Source: Thiomicrorhabdus sp. Milos-T2 | GTDB lineage: Bacteria; Pseudomonadota; Gammaproteobacteria; Thiomicrospirales; Thiomicrospiraceae | DNA length: 64,000 nt | NCBI RefSeq assembly: GCF_000702325.1 | Contig: NZ_KL370891.1 | Span: forward strand, 518,917 to 582,916 | Direction: 5' to 3' | In this document: in pieces, positions 8,703-17,710 of the stretch | Numbering within the stretch: position 1 is the first letter of the stretch | Layout of the letters: the number at the start of each line of letters is the position of its first letter | Translations under genes and position numbers: made by a program | Notes under the pieces: generated by a model | Told to the model about the DNA's origin: nothing | What the model saw: the letters and a program-made list of their open reading frames with translations, nothing else | The model's database searches: none

Positions 8703-9515
8703 TTATTTTCTATTTATTTCACCGACACGTTTTGGTGCTTTCTGTGTCGTTAGAGAGTTTCTGATACGATTACACTCCCTATGAAAGCTATTTAGCTCCT
8801 TGTATTCTTCATAATACTGAAGAAGAAATTGTTCTCTTTCTTGTTCAGACATGAGATCAAAAACTTTAAAATCTAATAGAATAAAGATTGCGAAGGTCAA
8901 TTGTGGATATTTGACTTTTGGTTTTTTAGTTTTCGTCGGATAAAGAGCATTTGCGACATTGGTCAGTAACTTTTTGTTGTGTGTTATCTCGGCATCTTGG
9001 AGTTTAGTTTTAATAATTTCTGTATGTATAGCAGTACGATCAATTTCAAGAACTTGCTTTATTAGCGATCCATCTTGATCTTTTCCAGTAGCAATGTCTA
9101 ATAGAAGTCGATTGATAGGCTTTTTGTTATATAAGATAGATTCAAAATTTTTTACTAGGGATAAGATTGCAGCCGTTTGCTTACCTGAAATCTTTTTCGG
9201 TAAAGGCTTGCCAATAAACGGGATTGGAGGTGATACGATGTTAATAAGTTCTTCAAATGGGTTATCTGAGCTGTAGATTTTTTGAACATCTTCAACCATG
9301 TTGGTTGCAGTTAAGGACTCAAGAAGCTGTTTTGAGAATGGTTGTTGATAGTATTCATACCATGATGGTAAAACTTTACTGTTAAATTGTGCAGCGTCTA
9401 TAGGCGTGTTTTTTATTTCATCAATTAATGAGATAAGTTCTGGTACCATTTTTTGAATAATTTTATGAAATGAAGCATTAACATCAGCTATTTCTTTAGT
9501 CTCATTTATCTTCAT
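8703..9515 (-). CDS. Unknown protein, cargo of the tRNA-Asn element
   Basis: 270 aa, not recognised. It is mostly helical and charged, with a hydrophobic stretch (LTFAIFILLDFKVF) near residues 200-215 that is too acidic to be a sure membrane helix. The C-terminus is basic. Its ATG overlaps the stop of the upstream gene by one base (TAATG), so the two products are probably made in fixed ratio and may work together. Being accessory cargo in a small element, a defence or regulatory role is possible but unproven. Confidence 0.75.
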   Translation of the reverse strand: MKINETKEIADVNASFHKIIQKMVPELISLIDEIKNTPIDAAQFNSKVLPSWYEYYQQPFSKQLLESLTATNMVEDVQKIYSSDNPFEELINIVSPPIPFIGKPLPKKISGKQTAAILSLVKNFESILYNKKPINRLLLDIATGKDQDGSLIKQVLEIDRTAIHTEIIKTKLQDAEITHNKKLLTNVANALYPTKTKKPKVKYPQLTFAIFILLDFKVFDLMSEQEREQFLLQYYEEYKELNSFHRECNRIRNSLTTQKAPKRVGEINRK

Positions 9516-10264
9516 TATGATAAGTTTGCATCTTTAATTATTTGAGTGATGTCAACTTTAAAAGTATCCATTGCATTATGTGCCGTTGAACGTTCATATA
9601 AATCTAAATCTGGGTTTATAGGCTTTGGATCAATTGAGTTTTTCTTTCTTTCTTCAGGTGAAATACTAGTTTGTTGTGGATATCTGGTTCCGATACTTAT
9701 AAGATCTTTCAAATCATATTGGATTTTCAGTGTCGAAAGCTCGCCTGTTTCTTGTAAGTAGAGAAGGAATACGTAACCTACAGATAGAACTGTATTGACA
9801 ATTGGTCTAATAAGAGCCATCGAAGAAGGGCCACCAAGTAAATTTTCTTTTAAAAGGTTGTCTAGTTCATTGTTAATGGACCAGTCTTCATGAGCTGAAC
9901 CCGTTTGTTGTGATAGGTGACGAACTAAACCTTTATTTGTAAAAAGGTATTTTTTACCATTTAGACCTGCGATATGTTCCATGTACTCAGACAGGGTAAA
10001 TTTATTATCACTATTTTCTCTAATTGGAAAGCGATAAACAAAGTTGTAATGATCCATTAACTTTATGAGGAGAGGTTTATTTTGTCCTTGTCGTACAGCT
10101 AACAATCTCAATTTCCCTGCTATTTCGCCTGTGTAACGGAGATGGTTGTACTCATAAAAACATAAGTGAGAATATTCTTTTAATAACAATAAGTGATGGA
10201 AAAGCTTAAAAACAAGATCTCCAAGTTCTCGTTGTACTCTTTTTCGATTCGAAGCTTTGCCCAT
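9515..10264 (-). CDS. Unknown protein, partner of the downstream cargo gene
   Basis: 249 aa, not recognised. It starts MGKASNRKRVQREL, a basic N-terminus that could touch nucleic acid. A moderately hydrophobic patch (MALIRPIVNTVLSVGYVFLLYL) lies near residues 150-170. No catalytic motif was seen. Translationally coupled (TAATG) to the 270-aa gene, which argues for a two-component unit. Confidence 0.75.
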   Translation of the reverse strand: MGKASNRKRVQRELGDLVFKLFHHLLLLKEYSHLCFYEYNHLRYTGEIAGKLRLLAVRQGQNKPLLIKLMDHYNFVYRFPIRENSDNKFTLSEYMEHIAGLNGKKYLFTNKGLVRHLSQQTGSAHEDWSINNELDNLLKENLLGGPSSMALIRPIVNTVLSVGYVFLLYLQETGELSTLKIQYDLKDLISIGTRYPQQTSISPEERKKNSIDPKPINPDLDLYERSTAHNAMDTFKVDITQIIKDANLS

Positions 10265-10348
10265 TGAAATCCTACGTTATTTTTTATTTTTTGATAAATT
10301 AATGTCGAAGCCAATTTAGATTTTGGTGTTTATTAATATTACTTCTTG

Positions 10349-10756
10349 TTAAAAAATATTATACCTAGCTTGAATTTCATATTTTTTCAAATACATTATT
10401 ACTGCTATGGAAATTGCAATTCCAATTAATTGAAAAATCGTATTTCCTGCGCTCATCTCATCTCCTGGAAATATTGGAAATATTGAAATGAACCCTAACG
10501 GGATAGAAATTAAATATAGCCAAAAGGTAAATTGCCAGCCCCAAGATTGAAGAGTCCATAAGCCATAAACGGATGCTAATAGTAAAGCGCCAAAAATTAT
10601 AAAAACAAATGAAAGTAAACTAGCCCAAAGAGGGATTTCTGGAATAGCCGAAAATAATGAAAAAATTAATCCAGCGAAAAGAGATAGAAGGCCTGTTAAA
10701 GCGCTGTATATTGCAATGAGAGTTATGCCTGCGGTTTTTTGTTGGTTGGTGCTCAT
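10349..10756 (-). CDS. Small four-helix membrane protein
   Basis: 135 aa with four clear hydrophobic segments (about residues 10-30, 42-65, 72-95 and 105-125). A basic tail ends KKYEIQARYNIF. No catalytic motif is visible. It is the outermost gene of the tRNA-Asn element and may be cargo such as an immunity or stress factor; function is unknown. Confidence 0.7.
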   Translation of the reverse strand: MSTNQQKTAGITLIAIYSALTGLLSLFAGLIFSLFSAIPEIPLWASLLSFVFIIFGALLLASVYGLWTLQSWGWQFTFWLYLISIPLGFISIFPIFPGDEMSAGNTIFQLIGIAISIAVIMYLKKYEIQARYNIF

Positions 10757-11057
10757 ATAGAATCCATGTTTATAAGTAAAAAGTCTTATAGGATTAGATT
10801 ATTATGAAGGATCGATGTCAAGATAAATTTCGAAAAAATACTGATCGTTTAGTACTGTCGGAGTGTTTTTTGATGAGTTGTGTAAAGTAGGTTAAATTTA
10901 TATTTCAATATGAAAGAGTGTCTTTAAGTTGTTGAAATAATTTAATATAGTGGCTCATAAACCGAAGGTTATTGTATAAAGTACATTATAAATCGGTCTT
11001 AGTAGTTTAGAATGGTTGAGAGTGTTGCTAAGTTGTTGATATTATTAAAATAAGTGG
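10757..11057. other. Gene-free end of the tRNA-Asn element
   Basis: AT-rich and without a supported gene. It would contain the integrase arm-binding region next to the distal att site. Confidence 0.45.
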
Positions 11058-11114
11058 CTGTTAATCCGTATGTCCCTGGTTCGAGTCCAGGTTGGGGAGC
11101 CAAATTTTAAAGCC
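11058..11114 (+). repeat. Direct repeat / attachment site, distal copy of the tRNA-Asn 3' half
   Basis: Identical over 57 bp to 6039-6095. It carries the anticodon loop, T-arm, acceptor 3' strand and CCA but no 5' half, so it is not a tRNA gene. Confidence 0.93.
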
Positions 11115-11140
11115 CTAGTCGCAAGACTGGGGCTTTTTTG
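11111..11140 (+). terminator. Ancestral tRNA-Asn terminator
   Basis: AGCCCTAGTC (11111-11120), loop GCAA, GACTGGGGCT (11125-11134), then a T-run. It sits directly after the distal att repeat, where the original tRNA terminator would be before the element inserted. Confidence 0.8.
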
Positions 11141-11375
11141 TTTCTATTCTTTGTAACTCTTCATTGTTAAAAAATCACTCTATCACGATATTTCTGTCAA
11201 ACCTTGGTTCTCTCTGAATGAGGAGTTTTTTTGTTTAAAGTCTCTAGGATATATATTGGGATAGTCTTGAATAGGTGTTTTATGCTTAATTTTTAAGAGC
11301 GTGATATTCTCTATTTATTCACTTGCAAAGCGTTTATATTAAAGATGTGTTTTTTTGAAAAAATAAGGGGTTGAA
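11115..11375. other. Short chromosomal spacer between the two mobile elements
   Basis: About 260 bases without a gene beyond the terminator. It probably represents the ancestral spacer between tRNA-Asn and tRNA-Val. Confidence 0.5.
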
Positions 11376-11410
11376 GAGTGGATTCGAACCACCGACCCCC
11401 ACCATGTCAA
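11376..11410 (-). repeat. Direct repeat / left attachment site of the defence island (tRNA-Val 3' fragment)
   Basis: 35 bp identical to 63769-63803, which is the anticodon-loop-to-T-arm part of tRNA-Val. Identity ends in the anticodon loop. The outer side lacks the acceptor strand (GGGTTGAA in place of ACGACC), so this is not a working tRNA and may be a partly decayed or different original target. Confidence 0.85.
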
Positions 11411-11600
11411 TATGGTATTTCTATCTAAAGCTTTTATCTCTGGACCTGGTTGTAGTCTATTCTTCCCATGTTTACCGGGCTTTTCTTTGTCTTCTATTTT
11501 TACCGGTACGTTGCTTATTTGTATGTTTTTGATATTTATGGTTGCACATTGGGCTCAAGTGTGAAAAATAGAGAGTACAGAAAACAACCTCTATAATTAT
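11411..11600. promoter_or_regulatory. Left end of the island, upstream of the recombinase trio
   Basis: Noncoding. It contains TTGGGCTCAAGTGTG near 11550; the core TGGGCTCAA recurs twice (second time as TGGGCTCA) at 63672-63690 near the other end. Such end-shared motifs may be recombinase arm sites. No clear promoter boxes were assigned. Confidence 0.45.
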
Positions 11601-12263
11601 ATGATGAATTTCAAAATCACCGAATTAACATTTGATCAAGTTGCACTCAGTGAGTTGAGTGAAAAACATCCAATCTGGAAAGGCATTGAGCTCAAATCGA
11701 GTTACAAGGGGCTAGAGCCTAATGACTTATTCGATATGATGGAGAATAAGGTCATAGACGACTCCTGGATTGATTGGCTATTGATTAGTAATCCGATAGT
11801 AGTAACTAAAAGGCTACAAAGGAAATCTCAGCAGGCTTTAGGTGTTGATGCGGAAGAGGTAAAGCCAGGTTATTACCTGATTATGGGGTATACGAATTGG
11901 TTCTATGCAACATCTTATCTTGGTTATAAATATGGAGATAAAATCCTGTCTTCTTATAAAGTCCCCGTTCTAGTATTACCCTTGAGTCAAATTTCGTCAA
12001 AGACCAAGGATGCGATTATTTCTAATGAACTTTTTTTTCAATCAGTCCTTCAGAAGCCTAAAAACTACTATAGATATATGCAGGAGTATCTGGATAAAGA
12101 AGTCGGCTCTGTGTCTCAATTTATTAAAACATCCCAGGATCTTGCAAAGTTCGCAGGGGTCTCAAAATCTAACCTCGTAAAAAGAAACAATAGCGCTAAA
12201 GCTAAATCGCAGCTAGGAGCAGATGAGCTAACTATTGAAGGGGATGCGGATGCTAATGGCTAG
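11601..12263 (+). CDS. 220-aa first gene of the recombinase trio
   Basis: Not recognised by domain. Mixed alpha/beta composition with a basic C-terminal segment (about residues 180-205) that looks helix-turn-helix-like: DLAKFAGVSKSNLVKR. It overlaps the second gene by 8 bases (ATGGCTAG). Its position before two very large tyrosine-recombinase-like proteins at the end of a gammaproteobacterial defence island resembles the gamma-mobile-trio arrangement, where one of three proteins has no known activity. That comparison is from memory of gene layout and not from alignment. Confidence 0.75.
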   Translation: MMNFKITELTFDQVALSELSEKHPIWKGIELKSSYKGLEPNDLFDMMENKVIDDSWIDWLLISNPIVVTKRLQRKSQQALGVDAEEVKPGYYLIMGYTNWFYATSYLGYKYGDKILSSYKVPVLVLPLSQISSKTKDAIISNELFFQSVLQKPKNYYRYMQEYLDKEVGSVSQFIKTSQDLAKFAGVSKSNLVKRNNSAKAKSQLGADELTIEGDADANG

Positions 12264-14901
12264 TCATTCTTCAGTGATGGTAATCGAAGACGTCCTGAAA
12301 GAAACAATTGAACGCTTGAAGGTTGAAGCGGCAACTGGAACCAGTTATGACCTCCTAAACTTTATGGAAGAATCTGAACAAGCAGATCTCTCAAGATTGT
12401 TTTGCTTCTTACACGTTCCAGAGTCATTGAGAGGTTTCTACCATGCTAGCGAGTCTATTAAGTGCATTTTAGATTTGTTAGAGGAGCTCTCTAAAGAAAA
12501 GGAGTGTTGCTTAGAGCAAGTTCAGTCCTGGAAGAGTGTATTGGAAATCTTTCTGTCAAAAATCGATGAGCTTGATGAGAAACTACAACCTGATTTTCAT
12601 AGCCATGACTTGCGAGGGATTCTAAAAAAGTTTCCGCTCTATTCTGCTTTGTTCTACTTAAGCGGCAGTGAACTTTATCTACACAAACAGATTATATTTC
12701 CAGTTTTAGCCATTGTTTTTATTCGCAACACATTTGAGATAGAGGACGATAAATATTATCAAATTTCTAAATCGATAAGATACCTAGAAACGACTAATCC
12801 AGATGGCTTGGCTGAATTTCAGAATGATGAAAATAAACCTATCTTAACTTCGATTTATCAAAACCTATCATTAAAGGAATCGTCTAAAAAGCTTGAAACA
12901 CTTTTGAATTCGATTGGTTTGAAATCTGCTGTAAAAATTGTTAGAAATAAAGGCTTTATCAATCCCAGAAAATCAAAGCATGGGATAAGGGGATTGTCTG
13001 GAAAAATTAAAGGCCGCTTTCCATTAGTTTCAGTTAGAGGAAGGTTGCCGCAATTTGCGAATACAGAGTTTGAAATTGAAGAGTTTGGTCTAGTAAAACA
13101 GGAATATTACTTTCCAAAAGACATTGAAGAAAGAAAAGATAGCGATATCTACGGTGTTGACGTTATGGATCATGTTTTGGATATCTCTATTTCGGTACCA
13201 TTGACAAGTTTAGTTATGCAAGACGCGCATCACAGAGGTTCTAAGGTTAGGCCTGAAAATGAAATGGATGTGCGTAAAGTCCGTACCCATGCTAAAAGAA
13301 TATCTGAATCATGCATAAGAGCTGCTCAGACATTGAAGACAGATACCGGTCTCATTGATGAATTTACACTAGAGCAATTTTTGCTAGATTTGGTAAATTA
13401 TTCTGAAAAAAAATTTAGCCCAAATGAGTTTAGTCCCAATCAAATTCCTGAGCCATTAATAGCTGCAGTCCTTGGTGTAATGCTGTTTAGAGGGCGAAAA
13501 ATTGAGATGGCTATATCGACAAGAAGAACAACATTAAAAGCAATGGCTCCAGGTTGTTATTTTTTAACCCCTAAGCAGGGTAGGCAGGTTGCTTTTTGGT
13601 CGGAAGAGTCCCCTTTGGTTACCAATAATAGAGCTTCGGTAGCAACAGAATCTGCGAGTTCAGTCTATACTTTACCTATAAATAAGTGGTTGACTGACTT
13701 ATTGATTAAGACACAAAATATTCGGGATCAGATTTTACTATTGCCAGGTTATGATTCTCCTGAATTCATTGAGTCCTCAAAAAAACTAGGTTTTGTTTGG
13801 ACGGATAAAGATTTTAAAGAGAGTATCGAAACCTATCTAAGTAATTTAAGGAGAAGGCATGGCTTGCCAAGTTTGAGTTTGGTAATGATCCAGGGTTACT
13901 TGGAAAAGAAAGCCTTGGTTGAATATGATCCTGTTCTGAGTTCTTATTTCACCTCTAAGGATAACCAGCATTCGCATAGTCAAATGCACTATACACGTTT
14001 TGAAATTTCTTATTTACAATCAAAGTATGTTGAATTGTGGGATAAAGTTGTATTCGGAATGCAATTTAGTAATTCTGATTTTGAAAAAATAAATGATTGG
14101 CCAAGCTTGGATTCTAAAGAATATATTGGATCTAAATTTTGCCCAAAGCCTGAAATTATTCGAGAATTAAATCAGCAATTAATAAATGATTTAAGCGGAA
14201 TTGAGTTAGAAAGTTTTCAAGAGATTATTGAGTATCACAATTCATACAGTCTATATACGCTGTTATCTTTTTCTTTTGCAACGGGGTACAGGGGCGTTCA
14301 TCAAGTGATGCCTCATTGGAGGCTAATAAGTCCTGATATGAGATTTATATCTATATCTGATAAGGACGATTTAGATTCAACCCATGCAAGAGTGGTGTAT
14401 TTAGTTGAAAGAATAAGGCAGCAACTCCTAAATTATATTGAGCATGTTAAGGCGCTCTTAAAAAAGTTGTTAGAAATCAATTTTAATTTGTATAAAAAAG
14501 TTTTGGCGCAACTCTGGGATTGGCTTAATGCCCAGGAGTATAGAACCTCATCAGGCCGATTTTCATTAAGTGAAATAGATGTTACCGTCTTCTTTCATAT
14601 TGATCAAAAAAATAAGATTTCTTTACTTTCATTAAATAATTTCTTTAATTCATTTAAAAAGAATAATCATGTTGATATCCCGATTAATGCAGGTCGTCAC
14701 GCGTTAAGATCAAAGCTTTTTCAAGAACGAGTTCCTTCAGATGTGATTGATGCTTTTTTAGGGCATTTTATACAAGGGCTGGAACCTCATTCAGACTATT
14801 CTGCATTTAGTTCAAGCCTGTTGGAAAGCGAGTTAGAATCGATTATCAATAATCACATGGAAGTAAATGGATTTGAACTTATTAAGTCGAGGTTCTTATA
14901 G
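12256..14901 (+). CDS. Large tyrosine-recombinase-like protein, second gene of the trio
   Basis: About 881 aa from the ATG at 12256 (MASHSSVMV), which overlaps the previous stop; an ATG at 12235 would extend it by 7 codons. The C-terminal quarter has tyrosine-recombinase motifs: SFATGYRGVHQV (first Arg), AGRHALRSKLF (HxxR) and LGHFIQGLEPHSDYSAF (GH then Tyr). The first 600 residues are unlike simple integrases, with basic segments likely to bind DNA. It would act with the adjacent 882-aa protein to move the island into tRNA-Val. Much longer than the 300-450 aa of common integrases. Confidence 0.85.
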   Translation: MASHSSVMVIEDVLKETIERLKVEAATGTSYDLLNFMEESEQADLSRLFCFLHVPESLRGFYHASESIKCILDLLEELSKEKECCLEQVQSWKSVLEIFLSKIDELDEKLQPDFHSHDLRGILKKFPLYSALFYLSGSELYLHKQIIFPVLAIVFIRNTFEIEDDKYYQISKSIRYLETTNPDGLAEFQNDENKPILTSIYQNLSLKESSKKLETLLNSIGLKSAVKIVRNKGFINPRKSKHGIRGLSGKIKGRFPLVSVRGRLPQFANTEFEIEEFGLVKQEYYFPKDIEERKDSDIYGVDVMDHVLDISISVPLTSLVMQDAHHRGSKVRPENEMDVRKVRTHAKRISESCIRAAQTLKTDTGLIDEFTLEQFLLDLVNYSEKKFSPNEFSPNQIPEPLIAAVLGVMLFRGRKIEMAISTRRTTLKAMAPGCYFLTPKQGRQVAFWSEESPLVTNNRASVATESASSVYTLPINKWLTDLLIKTQNIRDQILLLPGYDSPEFIESSKKLGFVWTDKDFKESIETYLSNLRRRHGLPSLSLVMIQGYLEKKALVEYDPVLSSYFTSKDNQHSHSQMHYTRFEISYLQSKYVELWDKVVFGMQFSNSDFEKINDWPSLDSKEYIGSKFCPKPEIIRELNQQLINDLSGIELESFQEIIEYHNSYSLYTLLSFSFATGYRGVHQVMPHWRLISPDMRFISISDKDDLDSTHARVVYLVERIRQQLLNYIEHVKALLKKLLEINFNLYKKVLAQLWDWLNAQEYRTSSGRFSLSEIDVTVFFHIDQKNKISLLSLNNFFNSFKKNNHVDIPINAGRHALRSKLFQERVPSDVIDAFLGHFIQGLEPHSDYSAFSSSLLESELESIINNHMEVNGFELIKSRFL

Positions 14902-14906
14902 GCTTC

Positions 14907-17555
14907 ATGGATACTCAAGGAATGGAAGACTTAGATAAAAATCTGACTGAAGAGGAACTAGCCTACCAAGCTATTTTGGAGCAGGCCTTTGACTTTTGGT
15001 TGTTTGAATTGTCGAAGGATAATGAAAACATAACATGGACAGAACGTAAGAAGGATATTCTACTGCTTGTAATTGATGCTATTTTAAAAGATATTCAGCC
15101 TGAAAAAAGGTCAATTGAAGAGGTTACATTACCGGATAAAAGAATAAATTATAAAAGGGTAAACAGTCGTTTATTTAATAAAAAACTTGATGCCTATTCT
15201 CAAGGCGAAGTGTCGAATATGTTGGCAAGAGTTTTTCGATACGCGGTTGAATATTTAAATTGGAAATCAGCCTCTGATATTGAAGTAAAAGTCGTACAAA
15301 ACAGGGTTATACCGCATGTGCGAGAAACAGAGATGTATAACGCACATTACGAAAAATACTACACTCAAATTTTAGATGATGCTTTATTTGATTTTAATGA
15401 AACAGGTGGGCACAAATTATTTGCTTGGACTGTATTAAGTTTGATTTCTGATTCTCATGTATTCAATCGAAATGAACTTAATGCTATTCTTCGTAGTTCT
15501 TCAGCTGAGGTTTTTCAACTAGGTGATAATGAGCCAAGATTGTTAATTACAAACCAAGAGCAAAGAATGAGTAAGAAGTTGCATTTAAGGTCTTGGTTAT
15601 TTCTTTTAAAGTTTTGGAACAACGGAGGACTGGAAAGTCTTTTTTTAAACATCGATGACTATGACTTAAAACAAATATCTGATAGATGCTTGTTGAGAGA
15701 AATCAAACGGTTTTCCAAGAAGTTTAATATCAAATTTTTGATTCCTAGACAAATGGGTCAAATAATCGATGTCGTTGCAGCAAATATTTACCTAAAACGT
15801 CCATCAATGTTGCATGCAGTTTCAATCGGTAAAAAACCTTTCACTGAATTAAAGCCTGAGACTTTGTACCGAATCATAACTGGAAATAGAGTTTTGCACG
15901 AACGTGTAAATTCTGATGTTAATGAAAGTCCAAAAATAGATTCTGAAATTGACGATTTAAATGACGGTGAGGATAGCGATGCAAGCCAGTTGATTGCCCC
16001 CCAGTCATTACAAGAAAAAAGAATAAGACAGATTCGAAAAGTTTTGCGGAGTATCGGAAAGAAAGATTCTGTTACTTTTTTAGAAAATAAAATTAAACAA
16101 GATCATCAGTCATCATTAATGGTTTTATGGTTAATGAAATGGCTTTTATTTCTTTATCGCAGAGCTCAGAGCAATGAACTGTCAGATGAGAGTATAAAGC
16201 GTTATTTTTACAGACTGGCATATTTACTTATAGCCGCTTTTGACAACCTCAATCTTTTAGAGCTTGAAGAAGAAGATTGGATGGACTTGCTTCAAGAAGT
16301 GCTTGATAACTCCAACGATAAGCAAGTTGGAACTTATTTAACGTTTTATATTAGCTATCTAAATAAAAACATGGGGCTAATGAAGCTACCTTTGCATGAG
16401 TTAGATGGTATTGATTTTAATGGCTCAGTTAATGCCAATGTACTTACGCCTTTTGAAGCAGTTAAAGTTTATCATGCTCTATCTGAAGATGATGTTTTTG
16501 AAAAAACGACTATAACCTGTAGACAAATAGCTCTCATATTGGGGTACTTTTGTGGATTAAGAAGACGAGAGATATGGAAGTTAAGAACCATTGATATTTA
16601 CGGGCGCGATGATGCTCTTTTTTTATTTGTTAGGTCGCACAAGGCGAGAAAGTTAAAGAACTTTTATTCAAGAAGAAGGATACCACTTGCTCAATTGATC
16701 CCCACGTTTCTTCTGAAGCATGTGGTGGCTTGGTGGAAAGTTAGAAAACAATCTAATGGTGTTTATTTTATTTCAGATAGTCCCTCAGAACCGGCTAATG
16801 AAAAAGATATTTTCGATTCAGTTCAAGTGGCATGTAGAAAAATTACTGGAGACCATACGTTCGTTTTTCATGGACTGCGGCATAGTTTTGCAAATTACTT
16901 TATGATTAAAGTAATGCAGGTGCCGTACCCAGAATTAGCCAGGTTATTTGGGTGTAAAAAAATATTGCAAGATGTGGAGGAAGTTCGGGAGTTACAAGAA
17001 TTTTACTCTAAAGGGGCATCAGCAGATTTAATCAGTTATTTCTTTCCAAGAGAAAATCAAACATTACCTCGATCAACGCTGATGCAGTTGGCTATGCTTT
17101 TAGGCCATAAGGTTCCAGACACGACTTTTAAGAGTTATTTGCATATATTTCAAGAAATTGTTCCTGAGTTTTATGAGCCTTTAAGTCAAGCACAATATGC
17201 GTTTTTATTTAAGTCCTTTTTTGTCACATCGCAAGATTCTTCTGTTAAAGCCTCTCGAATAAAAAAAACTTATCTCAATGAGGATAAAAGTTTTAACGAG
17301 CAATATATTAAAATTAAGATTGTATGTGACCTAATTTCGTGTCATGAAATACCAGTGCCAGGGTTTAAAGAGTCGGAAGATCTGGAGTTAATAACGAATG
17401 AGGGAATCGAAAGTAAATCATCGTCAATTTATGAAGAGATAATACGGGTTTTACCCAAGGCTCAGAACCTTCTACAAAGTTTGATGCAAAATTCAATCGG
17501 TGTTGAGGAGCTTTCAAAAATTTATGGGGTGAGTTGTAGACAGTCAAGAGGTTGA
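14907..17555 (+). CDS. Large tyrosine-recombinase-like protein, third gene of the trio
   Basis: 882 aa. Catalytic motifs are clearer than in its neighbour: YFCGLRRREIWKLR (Arg), FHGLRHSFANYF (HxLRH) and MLLGHKVPDTTFKSYLHIF (GH and nucleophile Tyr). An extra 60-70 residues separate HxLRH from LGH. A long N-terminal region includes an acidic linker (EIDDLNDGEDSD) near residue 345. It begins five bases after the stop of the second gene. Two divergent recombinases side by side suggest a heteromeric integrase, one perhaps acting as a structural or directional partner. Confidence 0.88.
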   Translation: MDTQGMEDLDKNLTEEELAYQAILEQAFDFWLFELSKDNENITWTERKKDILLLVIDAILKDIQPEKRSIEEVTLPDKRINYKRVNSRLFNKKLDAYSQGEVSNMLARVFRYAVEYLNWKSASDIEVKVVQNRVIPHVRETEMYNAHYEKYYTQILDDALFDFNETGGHKLFAWTVLSLISDSHVFNRNELNAILRSSSAEVFQLGDNEPRLLITNQEQRMSKKLHLRSWLFLLKFWNNGGLESLFLNIDDYDLKQISDRCLLREIKRFSKKFNIKFLIPRQMGQIIDVVAANIYLKRPSMLHAVSIGKKPFTELKPETLYRIITGNRVLHERVNSDVNESPKIDSEIDDLNDGEDSDASQLIAPQSLQEKRIRQIRKVLRSIGKKDSVTFLENKIKQDHQSSLMVLWLMKWLLFLYRRAQSNELSDESIKRYFYRLAYLLIAAFDNLNLLELEEEDWMDLLQEVLDNSNDKQVGTYLTFYISYLNKNMGLMKLPLHELDGIDFNGSVNANVLTPFEAVKVYHALSEDDVFEKTTITCRQIALILGYFCGLRRREIWKLRTIDIYGRDDALFLFVRSHKARKLKNFYSRRRIPLAQLIPTFLLKHVVAWWKVRKQSNGVYFISDSPSEPANEKDIFDSVQVACRKITGDHTFVFHGLRHSFANYFMIKVMQVPYPELARLFGCKKILQDVEEVRELQEFYSKGASADLISYFFPRENQTLPRSTLMQLAMLLGHKVPDTTFKSYLHIFQEIVPEFYEPLSQAQYAFLFKSFFVTSQDSSVKASRIKKTYLNEDKSFNEQYIKIKIVCDLISCHEIPVPGFKESEDLELITNEGIESKSSSIYEEIIRVLPKAQNLLQSLMQNSIGVEELSKIYGVSCRQSRG

Positions 17556-17710
17556 TTCAGTCATAGTCAATTAATGGACAAGCCAGGCTTTATAGATTGG
17601 ACAAAAAAGTCATTTGGACTATATCTTCAAACTGATTCCTATTCAATTTAAATAGGTCAACTCAATCTCGAAGTTGAGCACTGCAACTGATGGTTTGGGC
17701 ATTTTAATCT

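Larger units (their letters stand above)
6039..11114. mobile_element. 5-kb integrative element in tRNA-Asn
   Basis: Bounded by exact 57-bp direct repeats. It holds an integrase next to the tRNA, a small HTH protein, a replication-initiator-like protein, two unknown overlapping genes and a membrane protein, all on the minus strand. There are no capsid, tail or conjugation genes. Size and content fit a phage satellite or a small replicating integrative element. The identity of both att copies suggests the element may still excise. Confidence 0.88.

Noticed and set aside
11058-11114. Possible second tRNA-Asn gene
   Set aside because: Only the 3' half is present; there is no 5' acceptor strand or D-arm, so it is an attachment repeat.
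11376-11410. Possible second tRNA-Val gene
   Set aside because: Only the T-arm to anticodon loop match; acceptor strands are missing on both sides.
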